Notes: a model not told the origin generated them from the sequence alone. DNA of 46,986 nt from JAAYRQ01 sp035647235 (GCA_964514235.1 CAZEPV010000016.1:1-46986); one strand, 5' to 3'; positions 25,879-35,655 are shown, counted from the stretch's first letter. Numbers and translations are program-made.

Positions 25879-26274
25879 TCATTCGATTAAGTTTAGCTTT
25901 TCAAGTACTTCGGTAAATTTTCCAATATCAATTGGTTTGGCTGCATAGCCATCACATTCATAATCAAAAGCACTTTTTACATATTCTGTCTGGGCCAAGG
26001 CAGTAGTCATTATAATTTTTGCCCGCTTTTCTGGTAAGAGCCCCTTTTGCTCCTCTAGCTGGCGAATAGTTTTCAAGGCCTTAACCCCATCGACTTTGGG
26101 CATCATAATATCAAGGCAAATAAGCTTGTAAGGCTCATCCTCTTTTAAAGCTAGCAAGACTGCATCAATAGCTTCCAAGCCATCTATCACGACGTCACAC
26201 TGTCCATAGCTAGATAAGAATTTTTGCAAAAACTTGCGGCTAGCAAAATCATCTTCGGCGATAAGTATCTTCAT
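25879..26274 (-). CDS. Single-domain response regulator
   Basis: The 131-residue stand-alone receiver has the acidic EDD pocket (residues 7-9), phospho-acceptor Asp in LDIMMP near residue 56, the Thr switch in MTTAL and the Lys in AKPI. There is no output domain, so it would act by binding another protein, such as the HD-GYP protein next door, or as a phosphate sink. Its start overlaps the end of the hybrid kinase gene by 26 nt. Confidence 0.93.
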   Translation of the reverse strand: MKILIAEDDFASRKFLQKFLSSYGQCDVVIDGLEAIDAVLLALKEDEPYKLICLDIMMPKVDGVKALKTIRQLEEQKGLLPEKRAKIIMTTALAQTEYVKSAFDYECDGYAAKPIDIGKFTEVLEKLNLIE

Positions 26275-28570
26275 CTTTTACTTCCCCCTTTTTCGCTATC
26301 GTTTTATATAATGTCTCCACCATATCATCAAGTACTACTACTTGATTTATCACTTCTTTAAAATTACTTCTTCTTGCTGCTAGCTCTATTTTGAAAGCGA
26401 TATCCTTTAAATCATCTGCGTATATATTATTGGCATCTATTTTAATTTCATTAGCCATTTGCTCAATAGGCGTAAAATTATTCTCGGTAAGTAGCTGGAT
26501 TAACCTTTTGATCTTGATGCTTATACCCGCAAGAGTAGGTAAATCATCTTGAGTTAAAACATATTCATTTTCTTCGCTTAAATATATGTCCCCATCTTGC
26601 CCGACCCTAATTTTATTAAATATATCTTTTGGTTGGCTAAAGGTGATTTGATCCAGGGTTTCATATAGAAGCCCTATGTCAATTGGTTTGGGGATATATT
26701 CATCCATGCCCATAGCTAAAAATCGTTCCCTATCCCCGGGTAAGGCATAGGCACTTACAGCCACTATGGGAATATGCTCCTTAGGATTCTTGTCCCTAAT
26801 AAGTCTAGTGGCTTCAATCCCATCCATCTGGGGCATTTGGATATCCATTAAAATTACATCGAATTTACCACTCTCATATATTTTTACAGCCTCCAGCCCA
26901 TTATTAGCCGTAGTTATATTATGGCCTTTTTGCTTTAACATTAATTTGATAACCCTTTGGTTTACTAAATCATCCTCTACCAATAAAATACGCAATGGTT
27001 TAGTAGTTAACGGCTTAATATTAGCATTAATAGAAGAACCTACCTTTATTCCCTGGCGACAAGGCAGGGTAAAATAAAAGACTGAACCCCTATTTAGTTC
27101 GCTTTCAAACCATATCTTTCCTTCCATCATTTCCACTAGTTGTTTAGTTATAGCTAAACCTAAGCCAGTCCCTTTATGTCCTCGGGTAAAGGTATCATTT
27201 CCTTGGGCAAAGCTTTCAAAAAGCACTTCTTTTTTATCTGGAGCTATACCAATCCCTGTATCGGTAATCGTAAATTTTAACACTAATTCATCGTTTTCAT
27301 CCGATATCTTAGTAATGGAAAGTATTACCTCCCCTTGGTTAGTAAATTTTATGGCATTGCTCAATAAGTTATTTAAAATCTGTACCAAGCGGTTGGGATC
27401 GCTAATTATATAGTCCGGAATTAAGGAAGAAAATTGATACTTCAAGTCTAGGCCTTTATTCTCGGCTTCATTAGTATGTATTTTAACCGTTTCTTCGATT
27501 AATTTCTTAAAGGCAAAATTCTCACTATGAAGGAGCATTTTGCCTGCCTCTAATTTAGAGAAATCTAGAATATCATCAATAATATTTAGGAGCCTTTTGG
27601 CACATAATTGGGCAATCCTCAGATTGTCTTCTACATCGGGATCTAGCTCTGCGTTTAGCGATAGGTCCACCATGCCAAATATGCCATTTAAGGGGGTTCT
27701 TATTTCATGGCTCATATTAGCTAGAAATTCACTTTTTGCTTTGTTAGCAGCTTCTGCCTCCTCTTTAGCCCTTTTAAGTTCCTGCTCCTGTATGCGTTTT
27801 TCAGTAATATCCTGAATTATAGTAGCAAAGTGGAACTGTTCTGGACAATAAATCGTTACTTCTACCCATTTATTTAGAAATGGTGCATAATATTCTTGGA
27901 TGTGATTACTTACCCCTTTTAAGGCAGTCTCAGCATATATTTTTAGCAATTCGGGATCCAACTGCTTATTAATTATTTCTGAATAATATTTTCCCTCGAG
28001 TTCCTTCTTAGGTTTGCCTGATAGCGCCGCATAAGCATTATTAACTGCTAAAACTTCATAATCTACAGGGTTATTACCTTCATCTAATATAATACGATTA
28101 TAGGTTAGACCATCTTTTAAATTCATAAAAAGCTCTTGAAACCTAAGATAATTGATTTGTACCATTTCTTCCCGTATTTTGCGCTCACTAACATCTCGGA
28201 TTATACTGACTAAAACCCGTTTACCACTTAGATTGATTCCACTTGAGCTTACTTCTACAGGGAATAGGCTACCATCCTTTTTCATATGCTCGGTTTCCAT
28301 GAATATACCATCCCTATTAGCCTTATCCATATTAGCTTTGGTCTTGGCAATAGGATCATTTTTACGCAAATCAAAAATAGTCATACTTTTTAATTCTTTT
28401 ATACTATAATCATAAGCAGCGACAGCGGCCCAGTTAGCATCAATAATCTTGCCATTTTCATAATCAACAAATATGATTATGTCGCGTACTTTTTCAAATA
28501 GAATTTTATAACGTTTGAGCATATCAATTTCTGATTTTAGATCATTTTGACCAATTTTATTAAAAACCAT
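26249..28570 (-). CDS. PAS-PAS hybrid histidine kinase with receiver and degenerate Hpt
   Basis: The 773-residue soluble kinase has PAS1 (about 15-130), PAS2 (about 140-260), HisKA with H288 in SHEIRTP, HATPase_c with ILNNLLSNAIKF, DTGIGIAPD and GTGLGLAI, and a receiver with D576 in LMDIQMP. The C-terminal ~120 residues align by eye with an Hpt fold, but the expected A-H-x-L-K motif reads A706-N707-E-I-K, so the phospho-histidine is replaced by Asn. No membrane segments are seen. It overlaps cheB by 11 nt and the downstream response regulator gene by 26 nt. Confidence 0.92.
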   Translation of the reverse strand: MVFNKIGQNDLKSEIDMLKRYKILFEKVRDIIIFVDYENGKIIDANWAAVAAYDYSIKELKSMTIFDLRKNDPIAKTKANMDKANRDGIFMETEHMKKDGSLFPVEVSSSGINLSGKRVLVSIIRDVSERKIREEMVQINYLRFQELFMNLKDGLTYNRIILDEGNNPVDYEVLAVNNAYAALSGKPKKELEGKYYSEIINKQLDPELLKIYAETALKGVSNHIQEYYAPFLNKWVEVTIYCPEQFHFATIIQDITEKRIQEQELKRAKEEAEAANKAKSEFLANMSHEIRTPLNGIFGMVDLSLNAELDPDVEDNLRIAQLCAKRLLNIIDDILDFSKLEAGKMLLHSENFAFKKLIEETVKIHTNEAENKGLDLKYQFSSLIPDYIISDPNRLVQILNNLLSNAIKFTNQGEVILSITKISDENDELVLKFTITDTGIGIAPDKKEVLFESFAQGNDTFTRGHKGTGLGLAITKQLVEMMEGKIWFESELNRGSVFYFTLPCRQGIKVGSSINANIKPLTTKPLRILLVEDDLVNQRVIKLMLKQKGHNITTANNGLEAVKIYESGKFDVILMDIQMPQMDGIEATRLIRDKNPKEHIPIVAVSAYALPGDRERFLAMGMDEYIPKPIDIGLLYETLDQITFSQPKDIFNKIRVGQDGDIYLSEENEYVLTQDDLPTLAGISIKIKRLIQLLTENNFTPIEQMANEIKIDANNIYADDLKDIAFKIELAARRSNFKEVINQVVVLDDMVETLYKTIAKKGEVKDEDTYRRR

Positions 28571-29177
28571 TGCTTTTTCTCCCCCTAGATTTTGGTATAC
28601 TCGTTTCCTTAATATTTAACATTATTATCTGCATTATTCTTGCTAAGGAGGCTTGGGTGTGTACAGCCCCCATTTCATAAGCTACTTTGGGCATCCCATA
28701 TACGACCGAAGACTTAGCATCCTGTCCGATAGTTAAGGCCCCACTTTTTTTCATCATGAGTAAGCCCCTGGCCCCATCTTGCCCCATCCCAGTTAGGATA
28801 ATCCCAATTCCTTTGTCCCCTGCTTCTATGGCTACCGATTCGAATAATATATCAATCGAAGGACAATGCCCATTATGTTTGGCCCCTGAATAACATTCAA
28901 CCTTGTAAGTGTCCCCTAACCTTTTAACTTTCATATGTTTATCCCCAGGCGCTACTAAGACGGTGCCAGACACTAGTAAATCCCCAGTTTCGGCTTCCTT
29001 AACCCTAAAATTAGTTGTATCATTTAGCCTATCGGCAAACATTTTCGAAAACATAGGGGGAATATGTTGCACGACTACTATACCAGGCATATTAACTGGA
29101 AGGCCCTTTAATATTGTATAAATTGCTTCTGTCCCACCAGTAGAAGCACCTATGGCAATTATATTTTTTTTATTCAT
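28560..29177 (-). CDS. cheB: CheB methylesterase catalytic domain without receiver
   Basis: The roughly 205-residue protein is only the CheB catalytic domain. The catalytic triad is visible as S12 (GASTGG), H38 (VVQHIPP) and D134 (TGMGQDGARG). There is no N-terminal receiver, so activity is not controlled by phosphorylation in the usual way. ATG 29177 is chosen for its upstream AGAAAGGAATAGAGGC; the frame is open further upstream but only into the cheR gene. It would demethylate or deamidate receptor glutamates in the operon's MCP. Confidence 0.9.
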   Translation of the reverse strand: MNKKNIIAIGASTGGTEAIYTILKGLPVNMPGIVVVQHIPPMFSKMFADRLNDTTNFRVKEAETGDLLVSGTVLVAPGDKHMKVKRLGDTYKVECYSGAKHNGHCPSIDILFESVAIEAGDKGIGIILTGMGQDGARGLLMMKKSGALTIGQDAKSSVVYGMPKVAYEMGAVHTQASLARIMQIIMLNIKETSIPKSRGRKSNGF

Positions 29178-29181
29178 GCCT

Positions 29182-29997
29182 CTATTCCTTTCTATATACT
29201 GCGGGCAAAATATATTTATACTTAGTCTCGTCCCTATGTAATGATTCTGAATGTCCAACAAATAAATAGCCACCTGGTTCGGTTAAATCATATAGCTTAC
29301 TAACTAATTCCAGCTTAGTTTTATGGTCAAAATATATCATGACATTACGACAAAATATTACATGGAATTTCCTCCCAAAAGGAAATTCTGCTTCCATCAA
29401 GTTAAATTTCCGATATATTATTTCATTTCTTATTTTTTTAGTTAGGACAGATTGTTCTGGGTTAATTTTGTTAAAATAGTTCATTTTCCACATAGGTGGC
29501 AAAAGAGCTAAATTATTACTTTTATAGATGCCTTTACTAGCCTTATCTAATACCTTGCTGGAGATGTCTGTAGCCAATATTCGCGTATCCCACATGGATT
29601 TTTCCGTACCAAAGTACTCATCCATAATCATAGCTAGAGTTGCAGGTTCCTCACCAGTTGAGCAACCTGCACTCCATATCCTTAAATCCCGATTTGCTAC
29701 ATGATTAGTTAAATAGGGTAGTACTTCATTTTTAAAAAAATCAAAATGTCCTGCTTCTCGCATAAAATAAGTATGATTAGTAGTAAGTTTATCAATTAGG
29801 GTCCTAGCTGCTTTACCTGTTTTATCTGCTGCTATATAAGCGAAATAATCTGTAAAGTTATCGAAGTTCTGGGAAAGTAGGGTGTTTTGTAATCTTCCCA
29901 TTACTAAAGCCCTTTTTTCTTCCCTCAGATTTATACCATAATTGCCTTTGATATATTTCGCTAAATGTCGAAATTCCTTATCAGTTATTGTAATCAT
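29182..29997 (-). CDS. cheR: CheR chemoreceptor methyltransferase
   Basis: The 271-residue protein has the CheR N-terminal helical domain and SAM-binding domain: RIWSAGCSTGEEPATLAM near residue 105, ILATDISSKVLDKASKG, NLMEAEFPFGRKFHVIFCRNVMIYFDHKTK and GGYLFVGHSES. It methylates receptor glutamates using S-adenosylmethionine. It lies between the MCP gene and cheB in the operon. Length is normal. Confidence 0.95.
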   Translation of the reverse strand: MITITDKEFRHLAKYIKGNYGINLREEKRALVMGRLQNTLLSQNFDNFTDYFAYIAADKTGKAARTLIDKLTTNHTYFMREAGHFDFFKNEVLPYLTNHVANRDLRIWSAGCSTGEEPATLAMIMDEYFGTEKSMWDTRILATDISSKVLDKASKGIYKSNNLALLPPMWKMNYFNKINPEQSVLTKKIRNEIIYRKFNLMEAEFPFGRKFHVIFCRNVMIYFDHKTKLELVSKLYDLTEPGGYLFVGHSESLHRDETKYKYILPAVYRKE

Positions 29998-30048
29998 GAA
30001 GTCACCACCCTATACATAGGAGGGGGTTAATATCCTCCCAAATTTTAT

Positions 30049-32146
30049 CTAGTATTTACCGAAATCTTCATCGTCTAGGCCCATATTTGTTTTGCTAGCC
30101 TCCTCGCTAGTAAGTCGAGCCGACCTGATGGCGTTGGCATCTTCCTTATCGGTGTTATTAACTTGTGAATTCTTATAGCTGAACCTTTCTTCGTTGATAT
30201 TATAGGATACTGGCTTTAATTTAAACCTTTCTACTTGTTCTTGTAATAGTTCAGCCTGGGAAGAAAGTTCTTCACTTGCTGCAGCACTCTCTTCAGAAGT
30301 AGCGGAGTTAGTCTGCACCACTTGTGATACTTGCATTATTCCTTGATTGATTTGTTCGACTCCGATAGCCTGTTCGTTAGAAGCTACGGCAATATCACTC
30401 ACTAATTCTGCTGCCATAGCTACTTCTTCTACTATTTCATTTAGGGCTTCAGCAGTATCGTTAGCTATTTTGGTGCCATCTTCGACTTTTTTAATCGAAC
30501 CCTCGATCATATCTGTAGTCTCATTTGCAGCATTCGCCGAACGGGCTGCTAAATTCCTGACTTCCTCAGCAACTACGGCAAATCCCTTCCCATGTTGACC
30601 TGCCCGAGCAGCTTCCACAGCCGCATTTAAGGCGAGGATATTGGTTTGGAAAGCTATATCGTCTATAACTTTAATGATTTTGGATATGTTACCCGAGGCT
30701 ATGTTTATTTCCTCCATTGCTACTAGCATTTCTTGCATTTGACTATTACCTTGCATAGCATGAGTTTTAGCCGTCTCCGCTAATTGGTTAGCTTGGTCAG
30801 CATTGTTGGAATTTACTTGGGTTTGGGCAGCTATCTGTTCTATGGAAGCGGTAAGTTCTTCCACAGAGCTAGCCTGCTCAGCGGCTCCTTGGGAAAGGGC
30901 GATACTAGATTGGGATAGTTGCTCAGCACCTGAAGCTACTTGCTCTGCCGCCGCATTAATATTGTTCATTACTTCATTAAAAGCATTGATAGTATTATTG
31001 ATAGCTTCTTTCATAAAGGCATGGTCACCTTTATAATCGCCTGTTACTGCTACCTGTAGATCCCCTTGGGCCAATTCCGCCAATACCTCAATAGATTCAT
31101 TAATCGGTTGAGTAATCGCTTCTAAGGTGTCATTGATTCCAGCAACTATCCGTCCATAATCCCCAGCATATCTAGCAGTCTGCCCCCGAATGTCTAATCT
31201 TCCTTGTACAGCCCCCTCGGCTAAACTTAATACCTCATCAATTAAACTTCTTAGCACATTAGTCATTTCACTTAGCTTCATATTCAATAAATCTACATCA
31301 GACCTCACATTAATATCTACAGTTAAATCGCCATTAGCGATTCTCTCCGCAGCTTGGACTTGGGCACGAATATTATTTATCATCCTATTAAAAGATTGCA
31401 TTAGTATACCTATTTCATCCTTAGTAGTAGCATGTACATCTACATTTATGTCCCCTTCGGCTAGTTTATTAGCCACATCTACCATAGCATTAACTGGTCT
31501 ACTAATACTACGGGCAATAAATATACCTAATAAAAGGGCAATTAATACTCCAAGAATTATGGCGCCAAGCATTATCAAAGCAGATCTATCTGCTAAGGCC
31601 TGATTAGAAGCTGCTCGGTTTGCCCCAGCATCAGAGTTAAATTCTACTAATACATCTAAGCCCTCTCTGACATCCCCACCACCGATTGTGCTTGATTCAA
31701 AATCACATGTTCAGCTTCTTCTTTGTAGCCACTTTGGGCCAATCCAACTGCCTCTCGCACCAAGGCTATGTAACCCTCCCAATGTGGAAGCATTTTATCG
31801 AAATTTTCCGATCTTCAGTATTAATAATTCCGTCTTCATATAGCTTAAAATATGCTTCTGTTTCCGCCGTATAATTCTCAATATTATTTATGCAATCGTT
31901 AAAAACTTCTACTTCGTCCACAAGCAACATTTTCACTACATTAAATCTAATTCTTTGGAAATACGTAGAAGCCTGGCCTGCATAATCAACACCTAGGGTG
32001 TTTTCCTCATAAAGCATAGTATCTGATTTACTTATTTCATTAATATTATTAATTCCTACAACACCTACCAAAGCTGCAATTAGAGCTACTATTATAAATC
32101 CAGTTATCAGCTTAGCTGATATTTTCATATTATAAAACCATTTCAT
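30049..32146 (-). pseudogene. Methyl-accepting chemotaxis protein gene with two frameshifts
   Basis: The N-terminal part (from ATG 32146) encodes TM1 and the start of a four-helix-bundle sensor, and leaves frame near 31800: an ATTT run appears to have lost one T. The middle segment reads on in another frame (KMLPHWEGYIALVREAVGLAQ). A second one-base loss is inferred near 31680, within CGGTGGTGGGG. The last part (to 30049) encodes TM2, several HAMP units and a full signalling hairpin with FQTNILALNAAVEAARAGQHGKGFAVVAEEVRNLA, ending in DDEDFGKY, a common clostridial MCP tail. It was a full-length receptor of about 690 residues; the gene is either decayed or contains sequence errors. Confidence 0.85.
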
Positions 32147-32165
32147 ACTAATACCACTCCTTTCA

Positions 32166-32651
32166 TTATTGAATATCCTCTAATGCTTCAATTTCCTCAT
32201 CATTTAGCAATTTGAAACAATCTAAAATTAGTTTGACATCTTCCCCTACTTTGCCGATAGCTTTTATGTACCTATTTTGATTCTTGTTGACTTCGGGGGG
32301 TGATACTATTTCCTCCTCGGGTATTTCCAAGACTTCGGATACACTATCCACAATCAAGCCAATATCTGTCTCCTTTACATCGATAATTATTATACAAGTC
32401 CGATCATTATAGTCCTGGGGTGGTTTTTTAAATCTCAACCTTACATCCATTACAGGGATGATCTTACCCCTTAAATTTATAATTCCTTTGACATAGTCGG
32501 GAAGTTCTGGTACTTCGGTAATAGGTTGTATGCCAATAATTTCGGTTACATATTTGATTTCAATACCGTAAAACTCTGAACCTAGTGAAAAAGTAAGAAA
32601 CTTCCCTTTTTGGGTATCCTCCTCTTCCAACCAAGCCAAGGTTTCTTCCAT
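32166..32651 (-). CDS. cheW: CheW coupling protein
   Basis: The 161-residue protein is a single CheW domain: GKFLTFSLGSEFYGIEIKYVTEII, EVPELPDYVKGIINLRGKIIPVMDVRLRF and LIVDSVSEVLEIP. It links chemoreceptors to CheA. AGAAAGGAG precedes the ATG. It sits between cheA (24 nt) and the MCP gene (19 nt). Confidence 0.96.
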   Translation of the reverse strand: MEETLAWLEEEDTQKGKFLTFSLGSEFYGIEIKYVTEIIGIQPITEVPELPDYVKGIINLRGKIIPVMDVRLRFKKPPQDYNDRTCIIIIDVKETDIGLIVDSVSEVLEIPEEEIVSPPEVNKNQNRYIKAIGKVGEDVKLILDCFKLLNDEEIEALEDIQ

Positions 32652-32675
32652 AGTTTACACTCCTTTCTATCTTAT

Positions 32676-34742
32676 TTATATGTCATCACTTAATCCTGCT
32701 ATATCCAGTCTTAAGCTAATGCAGCCATCACCCAACAGGGTACAACCCGCTAGCCCTTTTATTTTCCGAATATAATTAGGCAGGGCTTTAACAACTACTT
32801 GTTGTTCACCTAATAGTTCATCTACAAAAATCCCATATGTTTTTTCCCCGTTTTCCGCCATCATGATTATTCCTTCCGTAAAGTCAGTAACCTGGGTTTG
32901 TACTTGGAATTTTTCATGCAGACGAATAATGGGGTAACATTCCCCCCTGACCATTACCATTCCATAACCCTCTGGGTCGTGGATTATTTCCTTTGCTACT
33001 GGTCTAAAGGATTCTCTGATGGAGGTTATAGGAATAGTGTAAAAAGATGAGCCGACTTTAACATTCATACCACTAATAATTGCTAAAGTTAGAGGGATTT
33101 TTAGAGTTATAATAGTTCCTTCATCAGGAATACTATCAATTAAGACTGTACCACCCAGTTTTTCAATATTTTTCGTAACCACATCCATGCCTACGCCACG
33201 TCCAGAGTATTCAGTGACTTGGGCTTCTGTGGAAAATCCAGGGGCAAAAATGAGGTTAAATATTTCCCTTTCGCTCATTTCGGTTTCTGGCTTGGACAGT
33301 AAACCGTTGTCCCGAGCCCGCTTTAGGATTTTCTCCTTTTCTAGCCCCCTACCATTGTCCTTGACCATTATAAGGACATCATTCCCTGCACTTTTAGCTT
33401 CTATTATGACTTTGGCAGGTAGGGATTTGCCTTTTTCTTTCCTTGCTTGGGGATCTTCGATACCGTGGTCGATTGCATTTCTTACTAGGTGCATCAAGGG
33501 TTCTGAAATATGTTCAATAATATTTTTATCCACTTCTGTTTCAGCCCCGATAATTTCTAAAACCACCTCTTTATTAAGCTTTCTAGCCATATCCCGAACT
33601 ATACGATTCATTTTTTGCAGGGAAATGGTAAGTGGAACCATGCGTATCGACATGACTACGTCCTGTACTTCGCTAGTAATTTTCCGTAGCTGAAGAGCTG
33701 CCTTCTTAAAGTTGTCTAACTCTAATTCCTTTAAATCAGGATTTTGAATTACCATGGCTTCTGCAATCACCATTTCCCCGACTAAATCCATTAATTGATC
33801 AAGTTTATCGACATTAACACTAATAATGCTTTGTTTGCCACTACTTAAAGCCATTTGTCCGCAGCTAGTGTCCGGTATTAATATCTCCTCGGGACTAAGT
33901 GCTAAACTATCTGGACTTGTAACTACTTCAACCTCTATCTCTTTTTCTAATTGCATAAGTTCTTCGGGATTTTTAATTAAAATTAGGTCCAGATCTCTCA
34001 CAAAAGCAGTATTATCGAAAAAATCTTGTATCACACGGTTTTCATGTTCGCTTTGGAACCATAATTCAAAACCCTGATCCTTGATAATCATGGCACTATC
34101 GTCATTTTCCATAATATCTGCGGGAAAATATTTAAATACCTCTGCTAGTTCCTTCAGATGGTGTACAAGCGCATAGGCCCTGATATTTTCCATCTCGCAA
34201 CCATCCTCAAAAAAGAGTTTGGCTTTAAATACATTTAGTTCAGAAAGGATGCTGCCCCGATCTCTACTTATGTAATATTGCTCTGGACTAGTGCTCCAAG
34301 GCCTAGCAGCTGGTAAATCTGGAATCAGATTGTTTTTTTGTAGATATGCTAGGAAATCTTGTATATTACTAATTAAAAGGGAGTTGTTCCCATCTGCTTC
34401 ATCTTCATTTTTTATTTTTTCAATCTCTAATTTAATAAAATCTGCTGCTTCCAATACCAGATCTGATAGAGCTGCATAATCTATAATTTCCGGATCTTGT
34501 TCCCGAATAAAGAAGAATAAATCCTCCATATTATGGGCCAAAGTGGAGATATGGTTAAACAACATCATGGCTGCAGAACTTTTAATATTATGCATAACTC
34601 GAAAAATCTCATCTATGGTTTGGTCATTATATGAGGCTGCTTTTTCGTAGTTTAGTATTAATTGTTCTAGTTCGCTTAGACATTGGCTTGTTTCATAACA
34701 AAATAGCTCCAACATCGGTTCGAGGTTAAACTGTGATGACAA
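32676..34742 (-). CDS. cheA: CheA histidine kinase
   Basis: The kinase has a P1/Hpt domain with the phospho-His in MHNIKSSA (residue 51 from the chosen start), an unusual middle part (about 120-300) without clear P2 motifs, the P3 dimerisation helices (DKLDQLMDLVGEMVIAEAMV), a P4 ATPase domain (HLVRNAIDHGIEDP, DNGRGL, GRGVGMDVV) and a C-terminal P5 CheW-like domain. TTG 34742 lies 7 nt after AAGGGGGAGGTG and is preferred. An ATG at 34766 overlaps the cheY stop as ATGA but has no good ribosome site; it would give 696 residues. It is the central kinase of the operon. Confidence 0.93.
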   Translation of the reverse strand: MSSQFNLEPMLELFCYETSQCLSELEQLILNYEKAASYNDQTIDEIFRVMHNIKSSAAMMLFNHISTLAHNMEDLFFFIREQDPEIIDYAALSDLVLEAADFIKLEIEKIKNEDEADGNNSLLISNIQDFLAYLQKNNLIPDLPAARPWSTSPEQYYISRDRGSILSELNVFKAKLFFEDGCEMENIRAYALVHHLKELAEVFKYFPADIMENDDSAMIIKDQGFELWFQSEHENRVIQDFFDNTAFVRDLDLILIKNPEELMQLEKEIEVEVVTSPDSLALSPEEILIPDTSCGQMALSSGKQSIISVNVDKLDQLMDLVGEMVIAEAMVIQNPDLKELELDNFKKAALQLRKITSEVQDVVMSIRMVPLTISLQKMNRIVRDMARKLNKEVVLEIIGAETEVDKNIIEHISEPLMHLVRNAIDHGIEDPQARKEKGKSLPAKVIIEAKSAGNDVLIMVKDNGRGLEKEKILKRARDNGLLSKPETEMSEREIFNLIFAPGFSTEAQVTEYSGRGVGMDVVTKNIEKLGGTVLIDSIPDEGTIITLKIPLTLAIISGMNVKVGSSFYTIPITSIRESFRPVAKEIIHDPEGYGMVMVRGECYPIIRLHEKFQVQTQVTDFTEGIIMMAENGEKTYGIFVDELLGEQQVVVKALPNYIRKIKGLAGCTLLGDGCISLRLDIAGLSDDI

Positions 34743-34762
34743 ATTATTCACCTCCCCCTTGG

Positions 34763-35125
34763 TCATTTCTTAATAATCTTGGCTAAAGTCTCTACAACAT
34801 ATTTTTCATTAAAGGGCTTTACGATAAAGGTCTGAGCCCCGTACATTACAGATTCCTTTACTAGGGATTCTTGTCCCATGGCTGATATCATGATTACCTT
34901 GGCCCTCGGGTCAAATTGCCTAATGTTTTTTAGGGCTTCCAAGCCATCCATTTCCGGCATAGTTATATCCATTGTGACGATATCAGGTTGTAATTCTTGA
35001 TATTTTTTGACCCCGACTGCCCCATTTTCAGCTTCCCCTACTATTTCATAACCATTGTTATCCAGGATTTTGCGAAGTGCTGCCCTCATAAAGGCTGCAT
35101 CATCCACTATCAACACCCTAGTCAT
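34763..35125 (-). CDS. cheY: CheY-like response regulator
   Basis: The 120-residue single receiver domain has the acidic DD pair (residues 8-9), phospho-acceptor Asp in TMDITMPEMDG near residue 53, the switch Ser in ISAMG and Lys in VKPF. It is the first intact gene of the chemosensory operon and may overlap cheA by 4 nt. The downstream effector is unclear because no flagellar motor genes are present. Confidence 0.95.
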   Translation of the reverse strand: MTRVLIVDDAAFMRAALRKILDNNGYEIVGEAENGAVGVKKYQELQPDIVTMDITMPEMDGLEALKNIRQFDPRAKVIMISAMGQESLVKESVMYGAQTFIVKPFNEKYVVETLAKIIKK

Positions 35126-35158
35126 TTTTTTATCCCCCCATTCTTTTATGAAAGTTTA

Positions 35159-35401
35159 TTATTTACTAAAGGAATCCAAAACCATATTCAGAGTTTTACT
35201 TGTCTCATCACTTAAGGAAAAACCCTTGTCTAAAAACCTCCATCTCAAACAAATAGCTTTAAAAAGACCTATTATGACGTCAGCTAAATTAGTGCTATCA
35301 AAAGCCACATTAAATTCACCATTATCTTGGGCTCTTGTGGCCAGGTTTTTCAGAAAATCAATTCGGCCCAAATACAGGTTTTTTACCTTGCCAGATAGCT
35401 C
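35159..35401 (-). pseudogene. 5'-truncated TetR-family regulator gene
   Basis: An 80-codon reading frame encodes what looks like the C-terminal ligand-binding part of a TetR/AcrR regulator (LYLGRIDFLKNLATRAQDNGEF, ending LNMVLDSFSK). The helix-turn-helix half is missing. The frame meets a TAA at 35402-35404, exactly where tRNA-Lys sequence begins, so the 5' part was lost or separated by an integration or rearrangement. Its stop is only 33 nt before cheY, so it was probably the first gene of the operon, and the operon promoter may have been lost with its 5' end. Confidence 0.72.
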
Positions 35402-35443
35402 TTAATCAGAAGGTTACAGGTTCGATTCCTGTATGGCCCACCA
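35399..35443 (+). tRNA. 3' half of a tRNA-Lys(CTT) gene (attachment-site remnant)
   Basis: CTCTTAATCAG followed by AGG, a T-arm GTTACAGGTTCGATTCCTGTA and acceptor strand TGGCCCA plus encoded CCA match the tRNA-Lys(CTT) 3' half from the anticodon loop onward. The 5' half (acceptor strand, D-arm) is absent; the sequence to the left belongs to the truncated tetR gene. A break at the anticodon loop is the usual crossover point of tyrosine recombinases that use tRNA genes. It is not a functional tRNA. Confidence 0.8.
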
Positions 35444-35471
35444 TTGAAAAACTTGATACATAGGCATTATT

Positions 35472-35507
35472 AAAGGGTAGGAAGTTTTTAAGATTCCTAC
35501 CCTTTTT
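35472..35507 (+). terminator. Intrinsic terminator downstream of the tRNA remnant
   Basis: AAAGGGTAGGAA (35472-35483) pairs with TTCCTACCCTTT (35494-35505), followed by a T-tract. It looks like the native terminator of the tRNA gene, implying that DNA to the right of the remnant is its original flank. A direct repeat of AAATCGTCGCC follows at about 35510-35531. Confidence 0.85.
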
Positions 35508-35655
35508 CAAATCGTCGCCAAATCGTCGCCATAATTTTTTGCTAATATATTTAAACACAACCATTCCGCCCACAGCTCATCACAACTACTCCATCGTGAA
35601 CTATATAATTCACTCATTTTTACTTATGATAACTTTTTCAATCTTTCATTTTTAA

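Noticed and set aside
35399..35443. Complete tRNA gene
   Set aside because: Only the 3' half from the anticodon loop is present; no matching 5' acceptor strand or D-arm lies to the left.
35510..35560. End of an integrase gene near the tRNA remnant
   Set aside because: The short minus frame starting MATIWRRFEKG closes after 11 codons and is preceded by an in-frame stop.
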